Shown: positions 1 through 11,439 of the stretch, piece after piece
Layout of the letters: each line of letters starts with the position of its first letter
Position numbering within the stretch: the first letter of the stretch is position 1
Source of the DNA: Prorocentrum cordatum
Lineage: Eukaryota; Sar; Dinophyceae; Prorocentrales; Prorocentraceae
Assembly: GCA_963575745.1 (NCBI GenBank)
Contig: CAUYUJ010015294.1
Location: 1-64,000, forward strand
Direction: 5' to 3'
Length of the DNA: 64,000 bases
Program-made: the position numbers and the translations under genes
Notes under the pieces: generated by a model
What the model was told of the DNA's origin: nothing
The model's database searches: none
What the model saw: the letters and a program-made list of their open reading frames with translations, nothing else

Positions 1-2177
1 AATTACCCTGTGACGTACCCAACCCATTTGTACCAACGGAAACGAGGAGTTGGCCGAAACTTGTATGGACTCAACTTGATGTGTAAGCTACTTGGGAGGC
101 GTCACTGTGCTGGGCCCCGCAAGCAGGCCTCGAAAGTGGCGACCGTTTCACAGATCGCAGCCCCCCAGGGATGGCGAGGTCTAATTTGAATCTGCGGTGG
201 GTACCCACTGTGCTGGGACCCCAGCAGGCCTCGAAAGTGGCGGCAGTTTCACAGATCGCACCCCCCAGGGATGGCGATGTCTAATTTGAATCTGCAGTGG
301 GTACCCACTGTGCTGGGCCCCGCAAGCAGGCCTCGACAGCGGCGACAGTTTCACAGATCGCAGCCCCCCAGGATGGCGAGGTCTAATTTGAATCTGCGGT
401 GAGTACCCACTGTGCTGGCCCCCCCAGCAGGCCTCGAACGTGGCGACAGTTTCACAGATCGCAGCCCCCCAGGAATGGGAGGTCAAATTTTAATCCGCGG
501 TGGGTTACCCCACTGTGCTGGGCTCCTCAGCAGCCCTCGAAAGTGGCGACAGTTCCACAGATCGCAGCCCCCCAAGGATGGCGAGGTCTAATCTGAGTCT
601 GCGGTGAGTACCCACTGTGCTGGGCCCCTCAGCAGCCCTCGAAAGTGGCGACAGATTCACAGATCGCAGCCCCCCAAAGGATGGCGAGGTCTAGTTTGAA
701 TCTGCGGTGAGTACCCACTGTGCTGGGCACCTCAGCAGGCCTCCAAAGTGGCGACCCGTTCACAGATCGCAGCCCCCCAGGGATGGCAAGGTCTAATTTG
801 AATATGCGTGTGGGTACCCACTGTGCTGGGCCCCTCAGCAGGCCTCGAAAGTGGCGACAATTTCACAGAACGCAGCCCCCCAGGGATGGCGGGGTCCCAT
901 GTGATTCTGCCGTGGGTACCCACTGTGCTGGCTCCCCCAGCAGGCCTCGAAAATGGCGACAGTTTCACAGATCGCAGCCCCCCAGGGATGGCGAGGTCAC
1001 ATTTGAGTCTGTCGTGGGTACCCACTGTGCTGGCACCCCCATCAGGCCTCGAAAGTGGCGACAATTTCACACATCGCAGTCCCCCAGGGATGGCGAGGTC
1101 ACATTTGAGCCTGCCGTGAGTACCCACTGTGCTGGGCCCCCCAGCAGGCCTCGAAAGTGGCGACCCGTTCACAGATCGCAGCCCCCCAGGGATGGCGAGG
1201 TCACATTTGGGTCTGCCGTGAGTACCCACTGTGCTGGGCCCCCCAGCAGGCCTCGAAAGTGGCGACAATTTCACAGAACGCAGCCCCCCAAGGATGGCGA
1301 GGTAGCATTTGAGCCTGCCGTGAGTACCCACTGTGCTGGGCCCCCCAGCAGGCCTCGACAGTGGCGACAGTTTCACAGATCGCAGCCCCCCAATGATGGC
1401 GAGGTCCCATGTGAGTCTACCGTGAGTACCCACTGTGCTGTGCCCCCCAGCAGGCCTCGAAAGTGGCGACCCGCTCACAGATCGCAGCCCCCCAGGGATG
1501 GCAAGGTCACATTTGAATCTGCTGTGAGTACCCACTGTGCTGTGCCCCCCAGCAGGCCTCGAAAGTGGCGACAGTTTCACAGATCGCAGCCCCCCAAGGA
1601 TGGCGAGGTCCCATTTGAATATGCCGTGAGTACCCACTGTGCTGGGCCCCCCAGCAGGCCTCGAAAGTGGCGACAATTTCACACATCGCAGCCCCCCAGG
1701 GACGGCGAGGTCCCACTAGAGTCTGCCGTGAGTACCCACTGTGCTGGGCCTCCCAGCAGGCCTCGAAAGTGGCGACAGTTTCACACATCGCAGCCCCCCA
1801 GGGATGGCGAGGTCCCAGGTGAGTCTGCCGTGAGTACCCACTGTGCTGGGCCCCCCAGCAGGCCTCGAAAGTGGCGACAGTTTCACAGATCGCAGCCCCC
1901 CAGCTGGCACGCGGCGACGAGCGAGGCAAAAGGCAAGGGGGAAGAGAGGGGCGGGAAGGGGCGGGAAGGAAGGAAGGAAGTAAGGAAGGCGACGCGCGAG
2001 CAGTGCTCTATCCAAAACGAGAACCCAACGCAGGAGGGTTGGGAAAAATGGGTACAATGCCCAACAACAAATGTTGTCCCTGCCCAACAGCGGCCAACAG
2101 CGGCCGCTGTTGGGCAGACGGCCCTCTGTCTCGAATAGACGCAGGCCGCGGCGGCGTGGACAGCGATTCCTGTTCAA
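1..2177. repeat. Higher-order repeat unit A: 102-bp tandem array with unique head and tail
   Basis: A head (1-110) leads into about 18 copies of a 102-bp unit (about 85-1900). The unit is recognised by GTGAGTACCCACTGTGCTGG, a GCCTCGAAAGTGGCGAC segment and a CAGCCCCCCAGGGATGGCGA segment. Early copies (85-800) are more diverged and vary in length. The array ends in a unique AGG-rich tail (1900-2160). Because 102 is a multiple of three, long open frames run through the array on both strands (for example 720-2138 on plus). They are a by-product of the period, not evidence of a protein. Position 1 corresponds to position 2178 of the next unit, so the whole block repeats with a period of about 2.18 kb. 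Confidence 0.95.
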
Positions 2178-4400
2178 AATTACCATGTGACGTACCCAAC
2201 CCATTTGTATCAATGGAAACGAGGAGTTGGCCGAAACTTGTATGGACAATCAACTTGATGTGTAAGCTACTTGGGAGGCGTCACTGTGCTGGGCCCCGCA
2301 AGCAGGCCTCGAAAGTGGCGACAGTTTCACAGATCGCAGCCCCCCAGGGATGGCGAGGTCACATTTGAATATGCGTGTGGCCTCACTGTGCTGGGCCCCT
2401 CAGCAGGCCTCGAAAGTGGCGACAGTTTCACAGATCGCAGCCCCCCAGGGATGGCGAGGTCCCATTTGAATATGCGTGTGGGTACCCACTGTGATGGGCC
2501 CCTCAGCAGCCCTCGAAAGTGGCGACAGTTTCACAGATCGCAGCACCCCCAGGGATGGCGAGGTCCAATTTGAATATGCCGTGAGTACCCACTGTGCTGG
2601 GCCCCCCAGCAGGCCTCGAAAGTGGCGACCATTTCACACATCGCAGCCCCCCAGGGACGGCGAGGTCCCACTAGAGTCTGCCGTGAGTACCCACTGTGCT
2701 GGGCCCCCCAGCAGGCCTCGAAAGTGGCGGCAGTTTCACATATCGCAGCCCCCCAGGGATGGCGAGGTCACATTTGAATATGCTGTGAGTACCCACTGTG
2801 CTGTGCCCCTCAGCAGCCCTCGAAAGTGGCGACAGTTTCACAGATCGCAGCACCCCAGGGATGGCGAGGTCTAATCTGAGTCTGCGGTGAGTACCCACTG
2901 TGCTGGGCCCCTCAGCAGCCCTCGAAAGTGGCGACAGTTTCACAGATCGCAGCCCCCCAAGGATGGCGAGGTCTAATTTGAATATGCGGTGAGTACCCAC
3001 TGTGCTGGGCCCCTCAGCAGCCCTCGAAAGTGGCGACAGTTTCACAGATCGCAGCCCCCGAGGGATGACAAGGTCAAATTTGCCCCACTGTGCTGGGCCC
3101 CCCAGCAGGCCTCGAAAGTGGCGACAGTTTCACAGATCGCAGCCCCCCAGGGATGCGAGGTCCCATTTCAGTCTGCCGTGAGTACCCACTGTGCTGGGCC
3201 CCCCAGCAGGCCTCGAAAGTGGCGACAGTTTCACAGATCGCAGCCCCCCAGGGATGGCGAGGTCCCATTTGAGTCTGCCGTGAGTACCCACTGTGCTGGG
3301 CCCCCCAGCAGGCCGACAGTTTCACATATCGCAGCCCCCCAGGGATGGCGAGGTCCCATTTGAGTCTGCCGTGAATGCCCACTGTGCTAGGCCCCCCAGC
3401 AGGCCTCGAAAGTGGCGACAATTTCACAGATCGCAGCCCCCCAGGGATGGCGAGGTCCCATTAGAGTCTGCCGTGAGTACCCACTGTGGCGGGTCTCCAG
3501 CAGGCCTCGAAAGTGGCGACAATTTCACAGATCGCAGCCCCCCAGGGATGGCGAGGTCACACTAGAGTCTGCCGTGAGTACCCACTGTGCTGGGGCCTCC
3601 CAGCAGGCCTCGAAAGCGGCGACAGTTTCGCAGATCGCAGCCCCCCAGGGATGGCGAGGTCCCATTTGAATCTGCCGTGAGTACCCACTGTGATGGGCCC
3701 CCCAGCAGGCCTCGAAAGTGGCGACAATTTCACACATCGCAGCCCCCCAGGGATGGCGAGGTCCCATTTGAATCTGCCGTGAGTACCCACTGCGCTGGGC
3801 CTCCCAGCAGGCCTCGAAAGTGGCGACAGTTTCACAGATCGCAGCCCCCCCGGGAAGGCGAGGTCCCATTAGAGTCTGCCGTGAGTACCCACTGTGCTGG
3901 GCCCCCCAGCAGGCCTCGAAAGTGGCGACAGTTTCACAGATCGCAGCCCCCCAGGGATGGCGAGGTCTAATTTGAGTCCGCGCGTGGCGTCACTGTGCTG
4001 GGCCCCCCAGCAGGCCTCGAAAGTGGCGACAGTTTCACAGATCGCAGCCCCCCAGGGATGGCGAGGTCTAATTTGGGTCCGCCGTGGCGTCACTGTGCTG
4101 GGCCCCCCAGCAGGCCTCGAAAGTGGCGACAGTTTCACAGATCGCAGCCCCCCAGGGATGGCGAGGTCCCATTTGAGTCTGCCGTGAGTACCCACTGTGC
4201 TGGGCCCCCCAGCAGGCCTCGAAAGTGGCGACAGTTTCACAGATCGCAGCCCCCCAGCTGGCACGCAGCGACGAGCGAGGCGAAAGGCAAGGGGGAAGAG
4301 AGGGGCGGGAGGGGGCGGGAAGGAAGGAAGGAAGCAAGGAAGGCGACGCGCGAGCAGCGCTCAATTCAAAACGAGAACCCAACACAGGAGGGTTGGGAAT
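2178..4400. repeat. Higher-order repeat unit B: second copy of the 102-bp array
   Basis: This is a second copy of the head (2178-2285), the 102-bp array (about 2285-4258, roughly 20 copies, some with internal deletions such as near 3310) and the tail (4258-4400). Head and tail match unit A closely, including the sequence around CTGGCACGC and the AGG-rich stretch. The interior copies differ in number and spacing, which suggests independent expansion or contraction after a 2.2-kb duplication. Confidence 0.95.
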
Positions 4401-4555
4401 GAACAAGAACCCGTACCCATTTTTTCCGTGCCCATGTCGGCCGCCCCGATTCCACTTGGATGACACGGCCACGAACTTGGGGAGGCGCCGGTCGCGGCCG
4501 ATCGGCGAGCGCGCCAGGCGGGGACGTCTTTTGCTGATGCTGCGGGGCCCGTCGA
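4401..4555. other. Unique spacer without a recognised gene
   Basis: Short GC-rich stretch between the 102-bp arrays and the purine tract. Small reading frames exist but none resembles a known protein. Confidence 0.5.
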
Positions 4556-5002
4556 GAGGAGGAGAAGGAGGAGGAGGAGGAGGAGGAGGAGGGGGGGGAG
4601 GGGGAGGAGGAGGAGGAGGAGGAGGAGGAGGAGGAGGGAGTTAGAGGGGGAGGAGGAGGAGGAGGAGGAGGAGGAGGAGGAGGAGGAGGAGTTAGAGGAG
4701 GAGAGGAGGAGGAGGAGGAGGAGTTAGAGAAGGAGGAGGGAGGAGGAGGAGGAGGAGTTAGAGTAGGAGGAGGAGGAGGAGGAAGGAGAGGAGGAGGGGG
4801 GGGAGGAAGAGGAGGAGGAGGAGGAGGAGGAGGGGAGGAGTTAGAGGAGGAGGAGGAGGAGGAGGAGGAGGAGGAGGAGGAGGAGGGAGGAGGAGGAGGA
4901 GGAGGAGGAGGGAGAGGAGGAGGAGAGGAGGAGGAGGAGTTAGAGGAGGAGGAGGAGGAGGAGGAGGAGGAGGAGGAGGAGGAGGAGGAGGAGGAGGAGG
5001 AG
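4556..5002 (+). repeat. GGA/GAG purine microsatellite
   Basis: Almost pure GGA repeat on the plus strand, broken at intervals by GAGTTAGA and short G runs (for example 4591-4600). The minus strand would encode serine/proline homopolymers, which are not credible proteins. Such homopurine tracts can form triplex or G-quadruplex structures. This is inferred from composition only. Confidence 0.95.
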
Positions 5003-5157
5003 AGGGGTCCCGCGGGAGAAGGTGGAGGGCCCCAGCGAGAAAAGGGCCCCAGCGAGAAAGGGGCCCCAGCGAGAAAGGGCCTCAGCGGGAAAGGGCCCCA
5101 GCGAGAAAGGGCCCCAGCAAGAAAGGGCCCCGGCGAGAAAGGGCCCCGTCTTATCCG
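5003..5157 (+). repeat. 16-bp GC-rich minisatellite
   Basis: About eight copies of a roughly 16-bp unit (AGCGAGAAAGGGCCCC with small changes) directly follow the purine tract. Because 16 is not a multiple of three, the reading frame rotates in each copy, so coding is unlikely. Confidence 0.9.
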
Positions 5158-5184
5158 ACCTGGCGAGATGGAATCGCTTCGTCT

Positions 5185-6113
5185 TCCACCCCCCTCCTCG
5201 CGGACAACGGCCATCGGCAGCAGCAGGAGCAGCAGAACGACCACCTTTTCAAGCAGCCGGGCCTCGACGCAAGGATGGGAGAGGACCAGGCTGTCACCAT
5301 GGCAAGGATCGCAACACTAGTGACGTCGGCAGTGGACGACATTCGTACAGAGGTGCGGGACATAGACGGCAACATTACCTGAATGCGAACCTTTCCGAGC
5401 GTCTAGAATTCCTCGAGCAACGCGTGCCCGTCACCGATGTCCGCGTCGAGAAGCTGGAGAACCTTTACAACGACCTGCTGCAGCAACCCACTATGGACAC
5501 GGACATGCTGACATGCTGGAGATGAAGACCCAGGAAAACATCGAAGACTACATGAAGAATTACTTCACCCACCCCGCTACCCGCGCCGGCGTGTCCACAG
5601 GACCAGTCATGGAGAAGAAGGCCGTCACCCCGTTCATAGGCAGCTTGGAGGGCCTCCAGGATCTCGAACGGGCGGCCGTATGACAACCTCTCGTAGCTGG
5701 TGGCTCCACTACCGACGAGCATGCACTCCAGAGGGCGCCACTCTGGCATCTTCGCCGAGTTCAGGGAGCTCCTGCGACCGCGACCGAGCTGTGGAGCTCC
5801 TCAGGGGGGGCTGGCCTACGGAGTGGCAGCAAGCAGGTCTGGGTGAATCAGGACCGGGACCGAGCTGCCCCTGAGCGCGCGGCCAGAAACTCTTGTTTCG
5901 GCCTCGAGCGCATCTTGAAGACGGAGCGGCAAGTGCCGTACGCGATTTCGATTGCCGACGAGGCGCCGTACGTGGTCATCGTGGGCGGGGAGCACGCTCT
6001 CACGGCGAACGTCACGAAGACTGGGGTTGATTCCGACTGGAAGGCGAGCGGGCTTCGCGGGCCGAATCGCACCAGCATTCACTCATCGTCGAACTGAAGA
6101 CGAAGAGCGATTG
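5185..6113 (+). pseudogene. LINE ORF1-like protein remnant
   Basis: Broken coding region in at least three frames. Around 5245-5380 a segment reads FKQPGLDARMGEDQAVTMA and continues with a helical DDIRTEVRDID stretch. After a frame change, 5380-5500 gives a heptad-like segment (SERLEFLEQRV ... VEKLENLYNDLL) that looks like a coiled coil. Another frame at 5520-5680 gives ENIEDYMKNYFTHPATRAG and IGSLEGLQDLERA. The last part (5840-6113) gives VWVNQDRDRAAPERAARNSC and continues to about HSLIVELKTKSD. I take this as a LINE ORF1 nucleic-acid-binding protein because of the coiled coil and its place just upstream of an endonuclease. The family assignment is inference. Confidence 0.7.
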
Positions 6114-6259
6114 AGAACTGATTTTCGCATGGGCTCCAGATTACCTCTTGCGGCTGGCGCCGCCGCGGACAGCTTAGGGAGCAGACGAACCCGCGCCAGA
6201 ACGCGGCGTCCTTCAGAGGCGGGAGACACGCGGCATCTGGCTCGAACCTACAGCTTGGC

Positions 6260-6850
6260 ACCTGGAAGTTGGCAGGCTTCACTAGAACGAAATTGATAGA
6301 GATACAGATGCAGATGATTGAACGAAAAACTGATATGCTCTGTTTGCAGGATTCGAACAAGACCGTATCGTAATACTAGGTCGCAGGGGCTGGCTTCTGG
6401 CTGACCTTCTCGGGAATGGCGGAGGACGAGGCGACCAAGACGCGGGTGCGGGACGTCTGGTCTCACCCACGGCACGGCACGGCGCAGCATCATCGGGTTC
6501 AGAAGAAACTTCGTCCAACATGGCACCGCTGCACGGCTGCAAAATTATCGTTTGCAGCGCACGCGACCCGCGCCACGGCAAGACAGTGGAGGAGCGGCGC
6601 GACTCCTTTCAGGAATTGGACTGCTTCCTCGGGACGCTATCCTGTCACGGGCCGGGTTTCTCTGCGGGGATCTCAATGCCCGTCTGCACCGCCGCCGCCC
6701 GGGGGGGGGGAGACAACGCTCGGTGACCGCGTCTGTGGGAACCCGCATGCACAGCACAATCTGGTGGCTACCGGCTCCTTCTTGCTCGAACTCCCCCTCT
6801 CTCAGGGGAAGATGTGCATCGGGAACGCTACGGTAAAGGGAAACAATTAG
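6260..6850 (+). pseudogene. APE-type LINE endonuclease remnant
   Basis: Endonuclease/exonuclease/phosphatase-like segments survive in pieces. 6520-6680 reads KIIVCSARDPRHGKTVEERR and then FQELDCFLGTLSCHGP. A frame change then gives CGDLNARLHRRRPGGG (about 6665-6710), which matches the GDxN catalytic block of the APE family, followed in another frame by CGNPHAQHNLVATG (about 6725-6770). In intact elements this domain nicks the target DNA to prime reverse transcription. Here it is interrupted by frameshifts near 6660 and 6715 and ends in stops near 6848, so it cannot be active. Confidence 0.8.
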
Positions 6851-7810
6851 TGAACACCCCCCCTGCCCCCCAAACTCAAGGTTGTTACGCGCGGGGGAGA
6901 CTGCGGTCGAGGTGCAACTCATCAGACCCACCGCCAACTTTGAACATTGGGGGAAGGGGGAGGCGTTCACAGATGAATGTGGCATGAGTGTTCGCTAATT
7001 TTTTCCGAGGCCTGTATGTTCGACGAGCCTGTGGAGAGACGAACCCCGTGCTGCAGCGTCGGCTCGTCGCCAGCGGACCCGCCGATCGAGCGGCGCACTT
7101 CGGCCAGAGCGAGTCCGGCCTCGCGTGTGCGGAGCGTAGGGGTGCCGTCGGGCAGATGTGGAGCGGTCGAGCCGCAGCAGTAGCTTCACACCACTTCCTC
7201 ATGCAAACTCCGCTGCAGGCCACCATGCAAAGGGCGACGCCGTCGGCGCCCACGACGGGAAAGGACGTCTTGGCGTTGCGAGAACCGGCTCTGGCGCCTT
7301 CCTTCAACGACCTGCTCACTGAACGCATGATCTCACGCTGCTCTAACGAGGGCGGCCCCTCCCACCAGCTCAACGAGAAAACGCTACGGCCATTCCGACA
7401 CGCCGCGGGCAACTGCCTGCCGGAAGCAACGCTCTGGCCGAAACGGCCGTGGACGCAATCGGACCTAGGACAGAATACCATCCTTCAAGAACACGAGACC
7501 CTCCGCCGGCCCAAACTGAAGGATATTCGAGGGTGCCCTCCCCCAGGATGCACAGGAACATCCAGCAAACACTAAGGACATGAGGGTGCCCTCCCCGAAC
7601 CGAACTCGGTCTTATACCTCGGTCCAGGTCCAGCTGTATCGGAACGGACACTTGCAATCACTCAGGAGCGGAACGACGCCTGCTCGCGAGGTCTATTTGC
7701 CAGGGCGCGCCCTCACCCAGCAAGCCGAAGCGCCGGTCAAAGCGTACAGGACAAGATGGTTGGAAAACAAGTAAGCAACGGGGGATTGGACGCAGATCCG
7801 ACAACCCTCT

Positions 7811-8003
7811 GCGGCGAGCGAGTGGGGAAGCGAGAAGGAGGAGGCCTTCTCAGAAAGCGGCGGGACTTCTAAGAAGCCCTTGCGCGTTCTGAGAAGTTTC
7901 CTGTGTCTTCGGGGACGGCTTAGACAACTTCTGAGAAGGCCTGGGGACTTCCGAGCCTTCTGAAAAGGCCCGCCCCTTCTCACTTCCCCACTTGGCTCGC
8001 CGC
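7811..8003. mobile_element. MITE-like inverted-repeat insertion inside the decayed LINE
   Basis: A ~193-bp segment has ~47-bp terminal inverted repeats at about 85 percent identity. It begins GCGGCGAGC and ends with the complement GCTCGCCGC; the arms continue through GTGGGGAAG and GAGAAGG. Related 27-bp direct repeats flank it (7774-7800 and 8012-8038, both containing GGGGATTGGACGCA). They could be an old target duplication or a pre-existing repeat. No transposase is encoded, so any mobility would need an enzyme from elsewhere. Confidence 0.7.
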
Positions 8004-9665
8004 CGAAATTCAGCAACTGGGGATTGGACGCAAATTCGAAAACTCCGGAAAAGGCGGCAGGGCCGTCTCCAGAATCTGGGCAAAGAGCTGGTCGACTTAG
8101 ATTCTCGCGCCGACACTCTGGCGGAATATTTCAAACAAATCCGACGGGCTGTTCGGCCAACCATCGTGTCCGATTTGTCAGACAATCTGGGCGCCACCCT
8201 GCCGGTATCGTGTCAAGACGTCCCAAACATCGAGATCGTGAAAGCTGCCGCCAAGCTGAAGGCGGGGAGGGCGGCTGGCAAGGACGACGTCCTGGCAGAA
8301 TTCTGGAAGGCCACTTGCATTCGAGGACAAAGACGTGCCGATGGGCGCTGGCTCTGTGCAACATGTGCTGGCGGGATCGCGAAGTGCTCGTGCCGTAGCA
8401 CGAAACATTGGTCGCAACCATTTTCAAGAAAAGTGACCTGGCAAAATGCACGAACTACCGCCCCGTCTTTCTTCTGTCGGTCGGGTGCACGATTTTCGAC
8501 GCTATCCTTTCGAACCACCTGAAGGACAGCGGCGCCGAAAACCGCATGTGGGCTACTCAATTCGGCTTCAAGAGCCGGCACGGCACGGCTGATGCCCATT
8601 TTCTTGTGCGCCGGCTGCTTGAGCGCGCATGGGCGGACGCACTTGAAACGTTTCGGAGTTTCCACCATTTCGTCCAGGTCGTTCTGCTCTTTCGCCGTCC
8701 GAAAAGCGGGTCTCACGTCAGCCACGTACCCAAAAACTTCTCGGGATAAGCCAGGGATTCCCGCTCTGTCAATCGTTGCTTGTACTCGTGATGACGGCGC
8801 TGCTGCACGACGCAAGAAGAAACGCGGCGCCGAACTTGGACCCGAAACCGCACGTCCATCAACTAGTGTACGCTGGCGACGCACTTCTGCTTGCCACGTC
8901 GGCGGACCTGGCGGAAGAGCACATGAGGGCCGTGCATCGAGCTGGACTTCAGTACGCCTTGCCGTTAACTTGGCGCACTATCGAGGTGCTGACAGTCGGC
9001 GTCGATGCGTGCGTATCGAAGCCTGACAGCAACCCTGTCCCTCCACGCGAAAATATCACATACCCCAGCAGCGCCATCAACGACGACGGGAAGATAGGAT
9101 CAGATCCGCGGCGCCAGCTGGGCTCGGGACTAGCAGAATTTGAGAAGCTTGCCAAGGTCTGGAAGCAATAGACCTTGACGAAACAGCTCAATATCAGAGT
9201 CTTTGAATCTTGCGTGGTGAGCAGATCGTTAAATCATCTCAACACTGCCAACCTGAACAAACCAGATAATCATCTGGATGCTTTCCAAGCAAGGCGTCTC
9301 GGCAAGATTTTCTGAATTCCGCGCTCATGCTTCAGCAGAGTCCTTAATGCAACAGTGCTCCAGAAGTCGTGGGCGCGTTTGCTGAGCAACTCGCTCCTCT
9401 TTACACAATTGATTGTTTTGGGGGCACGTCGCCAGAAAGCCAAACGATGACGCCATGCGCCTCACGGTTTGCAACCGTTTTCGCATTTCGTGGCGGAGCC
9501 GCCCAAGCAAAGAGCACAGGGGCGTCCGCGGATGTCTTGGCCGCAAGAGACTTACTGACACGCTTGCGCAACTGTTGGGGGCATGGAGACCCTTCGGGCG
9601 CTTTTGCCAATCGGCGACGGCGTGGCTTTCCGCAATGCAGAAGCATTGCGACGCCATGTAACCGT
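8004..9665 (+). pseudogene. LINE reverse transcriptase remnant with mutated catalytic motif
   Basis: The RT is recognisable over about 550 codons in several frames. 8200-8320 gives KLKAGRAAGKDDVLAEFWKA (the fingers region). 8410-8640 gives FKKSDLAKCTNYRPVFLLSV and then QFGFKSRHGTADAHFLVRRL. 8745-9165 gives a GISQG motif B region, LVYAGDALLLAT at 8863-8898 and a C-terminal INDDGKIGS block. 9230-9650 retains the region after the thumb (FQARRLGKI; in another frame GHVARKPNDDAMRL). The motif C core is YAGD (8869-8880) where active enzymes have YADD, so the first catalytic Asp is Gly. With the frameshifts and stops this is an inactive copy. Confidence 0.85.
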
Positions 9666-9680
9666 CCATTCAATGCTCAT

Positions 9681-10104
9681 GCGCGCGTTTCTGAGTATGC
9701 GATTGTCTCACACTTCCGCGCTTTTGGCAAGTACACTCTGACGCGCCTTTCTTTCTTGGCCCGGCGCGGGCGCCTCAGGAGCGGAAAGGCAAATTTGCTA
9801 ACATTATGCACAAGCCAACGGTGAATCAATCTTTGTTGTTCCCTGGGGGTCTTTGAGGGGGCTCTTCGGATCACCTGGGCCAGTCTCAGGGGCCATTTCA
9901 CCCGTCTTGAGGAGTCTTGGGCGTTTTCGAGCTGTCGTTGGGCACTGCTGGGTCCCTCTAGTCGCGTATTTGTGCCCCCTGGACCTGTTTCAAGCGGCCG
10001 GGAGGAGCCCTGGGAGGCGCCGGGGGGGGTCAATGACCGCATCGGCCACCCTTTGGGTCATAAGGAAGTTGAGGGAGACCTTGGACGCATAGTTCAACTC
10101 ACGA
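9681..10104. other. Gene-free spacer
   Basis: Mixed-composition sequence with no recognisable protein similarity. Small frames are present on both strands but have no family-like features. Confidence 0.5.
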
Positions 10105-10345
10105 ATGAACGCACGTCGAGACATCATCCCTAACTGTATACATTTGCACATGTATATATATATATATATGATATATCTATGTATGAATAATGTCTCTTTG
10201 CACATGCTACGCACACACACACACGAATCTGACTATAGAATACATGCGTATGTGCATGTATCCATCTGTGCATACGTACATGTATGCATGTTCGCATACA
10301 TATATGTAAATGGCATAGACATAAGTAGTATATAAGCGCATGTCT
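10105..10345. repeat. AT-rich TATA/CATA low-complexity tract
   Basis: Alternating purine-pyrimidine DNA with (TA)n at 10152-10169, ACACACAC at 10213-10222 and many CATATG/ATGTAC steps. No coding potential. Confidence 0.8.
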
Positions 10346-10409
10346 GGCTACATTTACCTATTTGTCTGTATGTGGACCTGCTTCCCTATCTTGTGTACCT
10401 GCCGTGTTT

Positions 10410-10690
10410 TGTTGGGTCCCGGAACTTACGGGCGAAGGACCAATGTAAACACAAAGCGTTTTCATGCACGGCCGAACGGGATTCATGAGTTCTGTGGGCC
10501 CCGAAGCTCACGGGCGAAACTTACCAATGTTAAGACGCAAGATTTCATTTCACTGGCGAACATCACCCATGCGCTTGGCGGGTCCCGAAGCATACGGGCG
10601 AGATTAACCAACGAGCAAGCTAGCGGTTTCAGGTCACGGGCGAAATAACGCCCATGTGTCTTGTGGGCCCGGGGTTACAGGCGTTTTGTG
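10410..10690. repeat. ~83-bp degenerate tandem repeat
   Basis: About 3.4 copies, each starting with a GGGYCCCGRA...ACGGGCGA block. Block starts lie near 10413, 10494, 10579 and 10662, a spacing of 81-85 bp. The copies are well diverged, so this is an old array. Confidence 0.7.
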
Positions 10691-10734
10691 GCATTCTCAA
10701 TCAGCCTGTGTTAGTTGGGTCCTCGTTGTGAAGA

Positions 10735-11380
10735 GACAGCGCCCCGCGTCTCCTCTCTACTCCTCTCCTCCTCCCCCTCCTCCCTCCTCCCATCCCTGCC
10801 TCTGCCCTCTGCATGCGCATGTCGGCACACCCCTCACACGCGTCGTGGCCACAGAAGGAGCCCCAGCGAAGGCTCAAATTGCAACGCCCGCATGGCGCTG
10901 CAACCGTTTTGCCCCACCCTACATACGCTTTGTGGCCCCATTGGGAGCTCCACGGAAGGCCCCAACGGCAGCGACACACCCCTCGCGCGTCTTGTGGCCC
11001 CATGAAGCGGCCCAACCGAAGGCCCAAACGGCAGCGCCCGCATGGCGCCGCCGCCCCGTCTTGGCACACCCTTCACATGTTTCGTAGCCCCATAGGGAGC
11101 TCCACCGAAGGCCCCGACGGCAGCGTCCGCATGGAACCGCCGCCCCGTTTAGCACACCCCTCAAACTTTTTGTGGCCACAGAGAGAGCTTCAACGAAAGC
11201 TCCAACGGCAGCGTCCGCATGGCGCCACCGCTTTAATGTCGGCACGCCCCTCACACGCGTCGCAATCCCGAAAGGAGTTCCACCGAAGGCCCAAGCTGCA
11301 GCGCCCGCCAGGCGGCGCCCCGCCCTTTTCAATCAGTCCTCATACCTTTCGTGCCCCCATAGGGAGCTCCCCTCTTCTTC
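10735..11380. repeat. CT-rich tract and ~90-bp tandem repeat
   Basis: A CTCCTCC-rich stretch (10735-10800) leads into about 6.5 copies of an ~88-91-bp unit. Each copy contains CACACCCCTCACACG, GTGGCCCCATAGGGAGCTCC, a CCGAAGGCCC block, GGCAGCGCCCGCATGGCGCC and CCGCCCCG. Starts are near 10825, 10914, 10973 (a shortened copy), 11063, 11151 and 11242, with a partial copy at 11335. The open frame across it (10813-11493 plus) follows from the repeat and is not accepted as a gene. Confidence 0.85.
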
Positions 11381-11439
11381 CCACCTGCCCAAGTGCAATC
11401 ACACCTGGGTCATTTGGAGTTTCTTGTGCGTCTTTTTGG

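Larger units (their letters stand above)
5158..9680 (+). mobile_element. Decayed LINE retrotransposon (plus strand)
   Basis: Remnants of a two-ORF non-LTR retrotransposon are read in order on the plus strand: an ORF1-like protein, an APE-type endonuclease, a linker, a reverse transcriptase and a C-terminal region. Recognisable segments fall in several frames with many stops, so the copy is dead. It belongs to a different family from the minus-strand LINEs further right: its RT has an ordinary YADD-type motif region and ordinary block order. The linker (6850-7990) is only weakly recognisable and contains an inverted-repeat insertion at 7811-8003. Exact ends are not visible; the left end abuts the minisatellite and the right end fades near 9680. 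Confidence 0.85.

Noticed and set aside
720-2138. Long open frame (472 codons) with a repeating Arg/Pro-rich protein
   Set aside because: It follows from a 102-bp repeat being divisible by three. Several frames on both strands are equally open and there is no start or domain evidence.
4366-5244. Minus-strand Ser/Pro-rich frame of 292 codons
   Set aside because: Translation of a GGA microsatellite and a minisatellite; pure low complexity.
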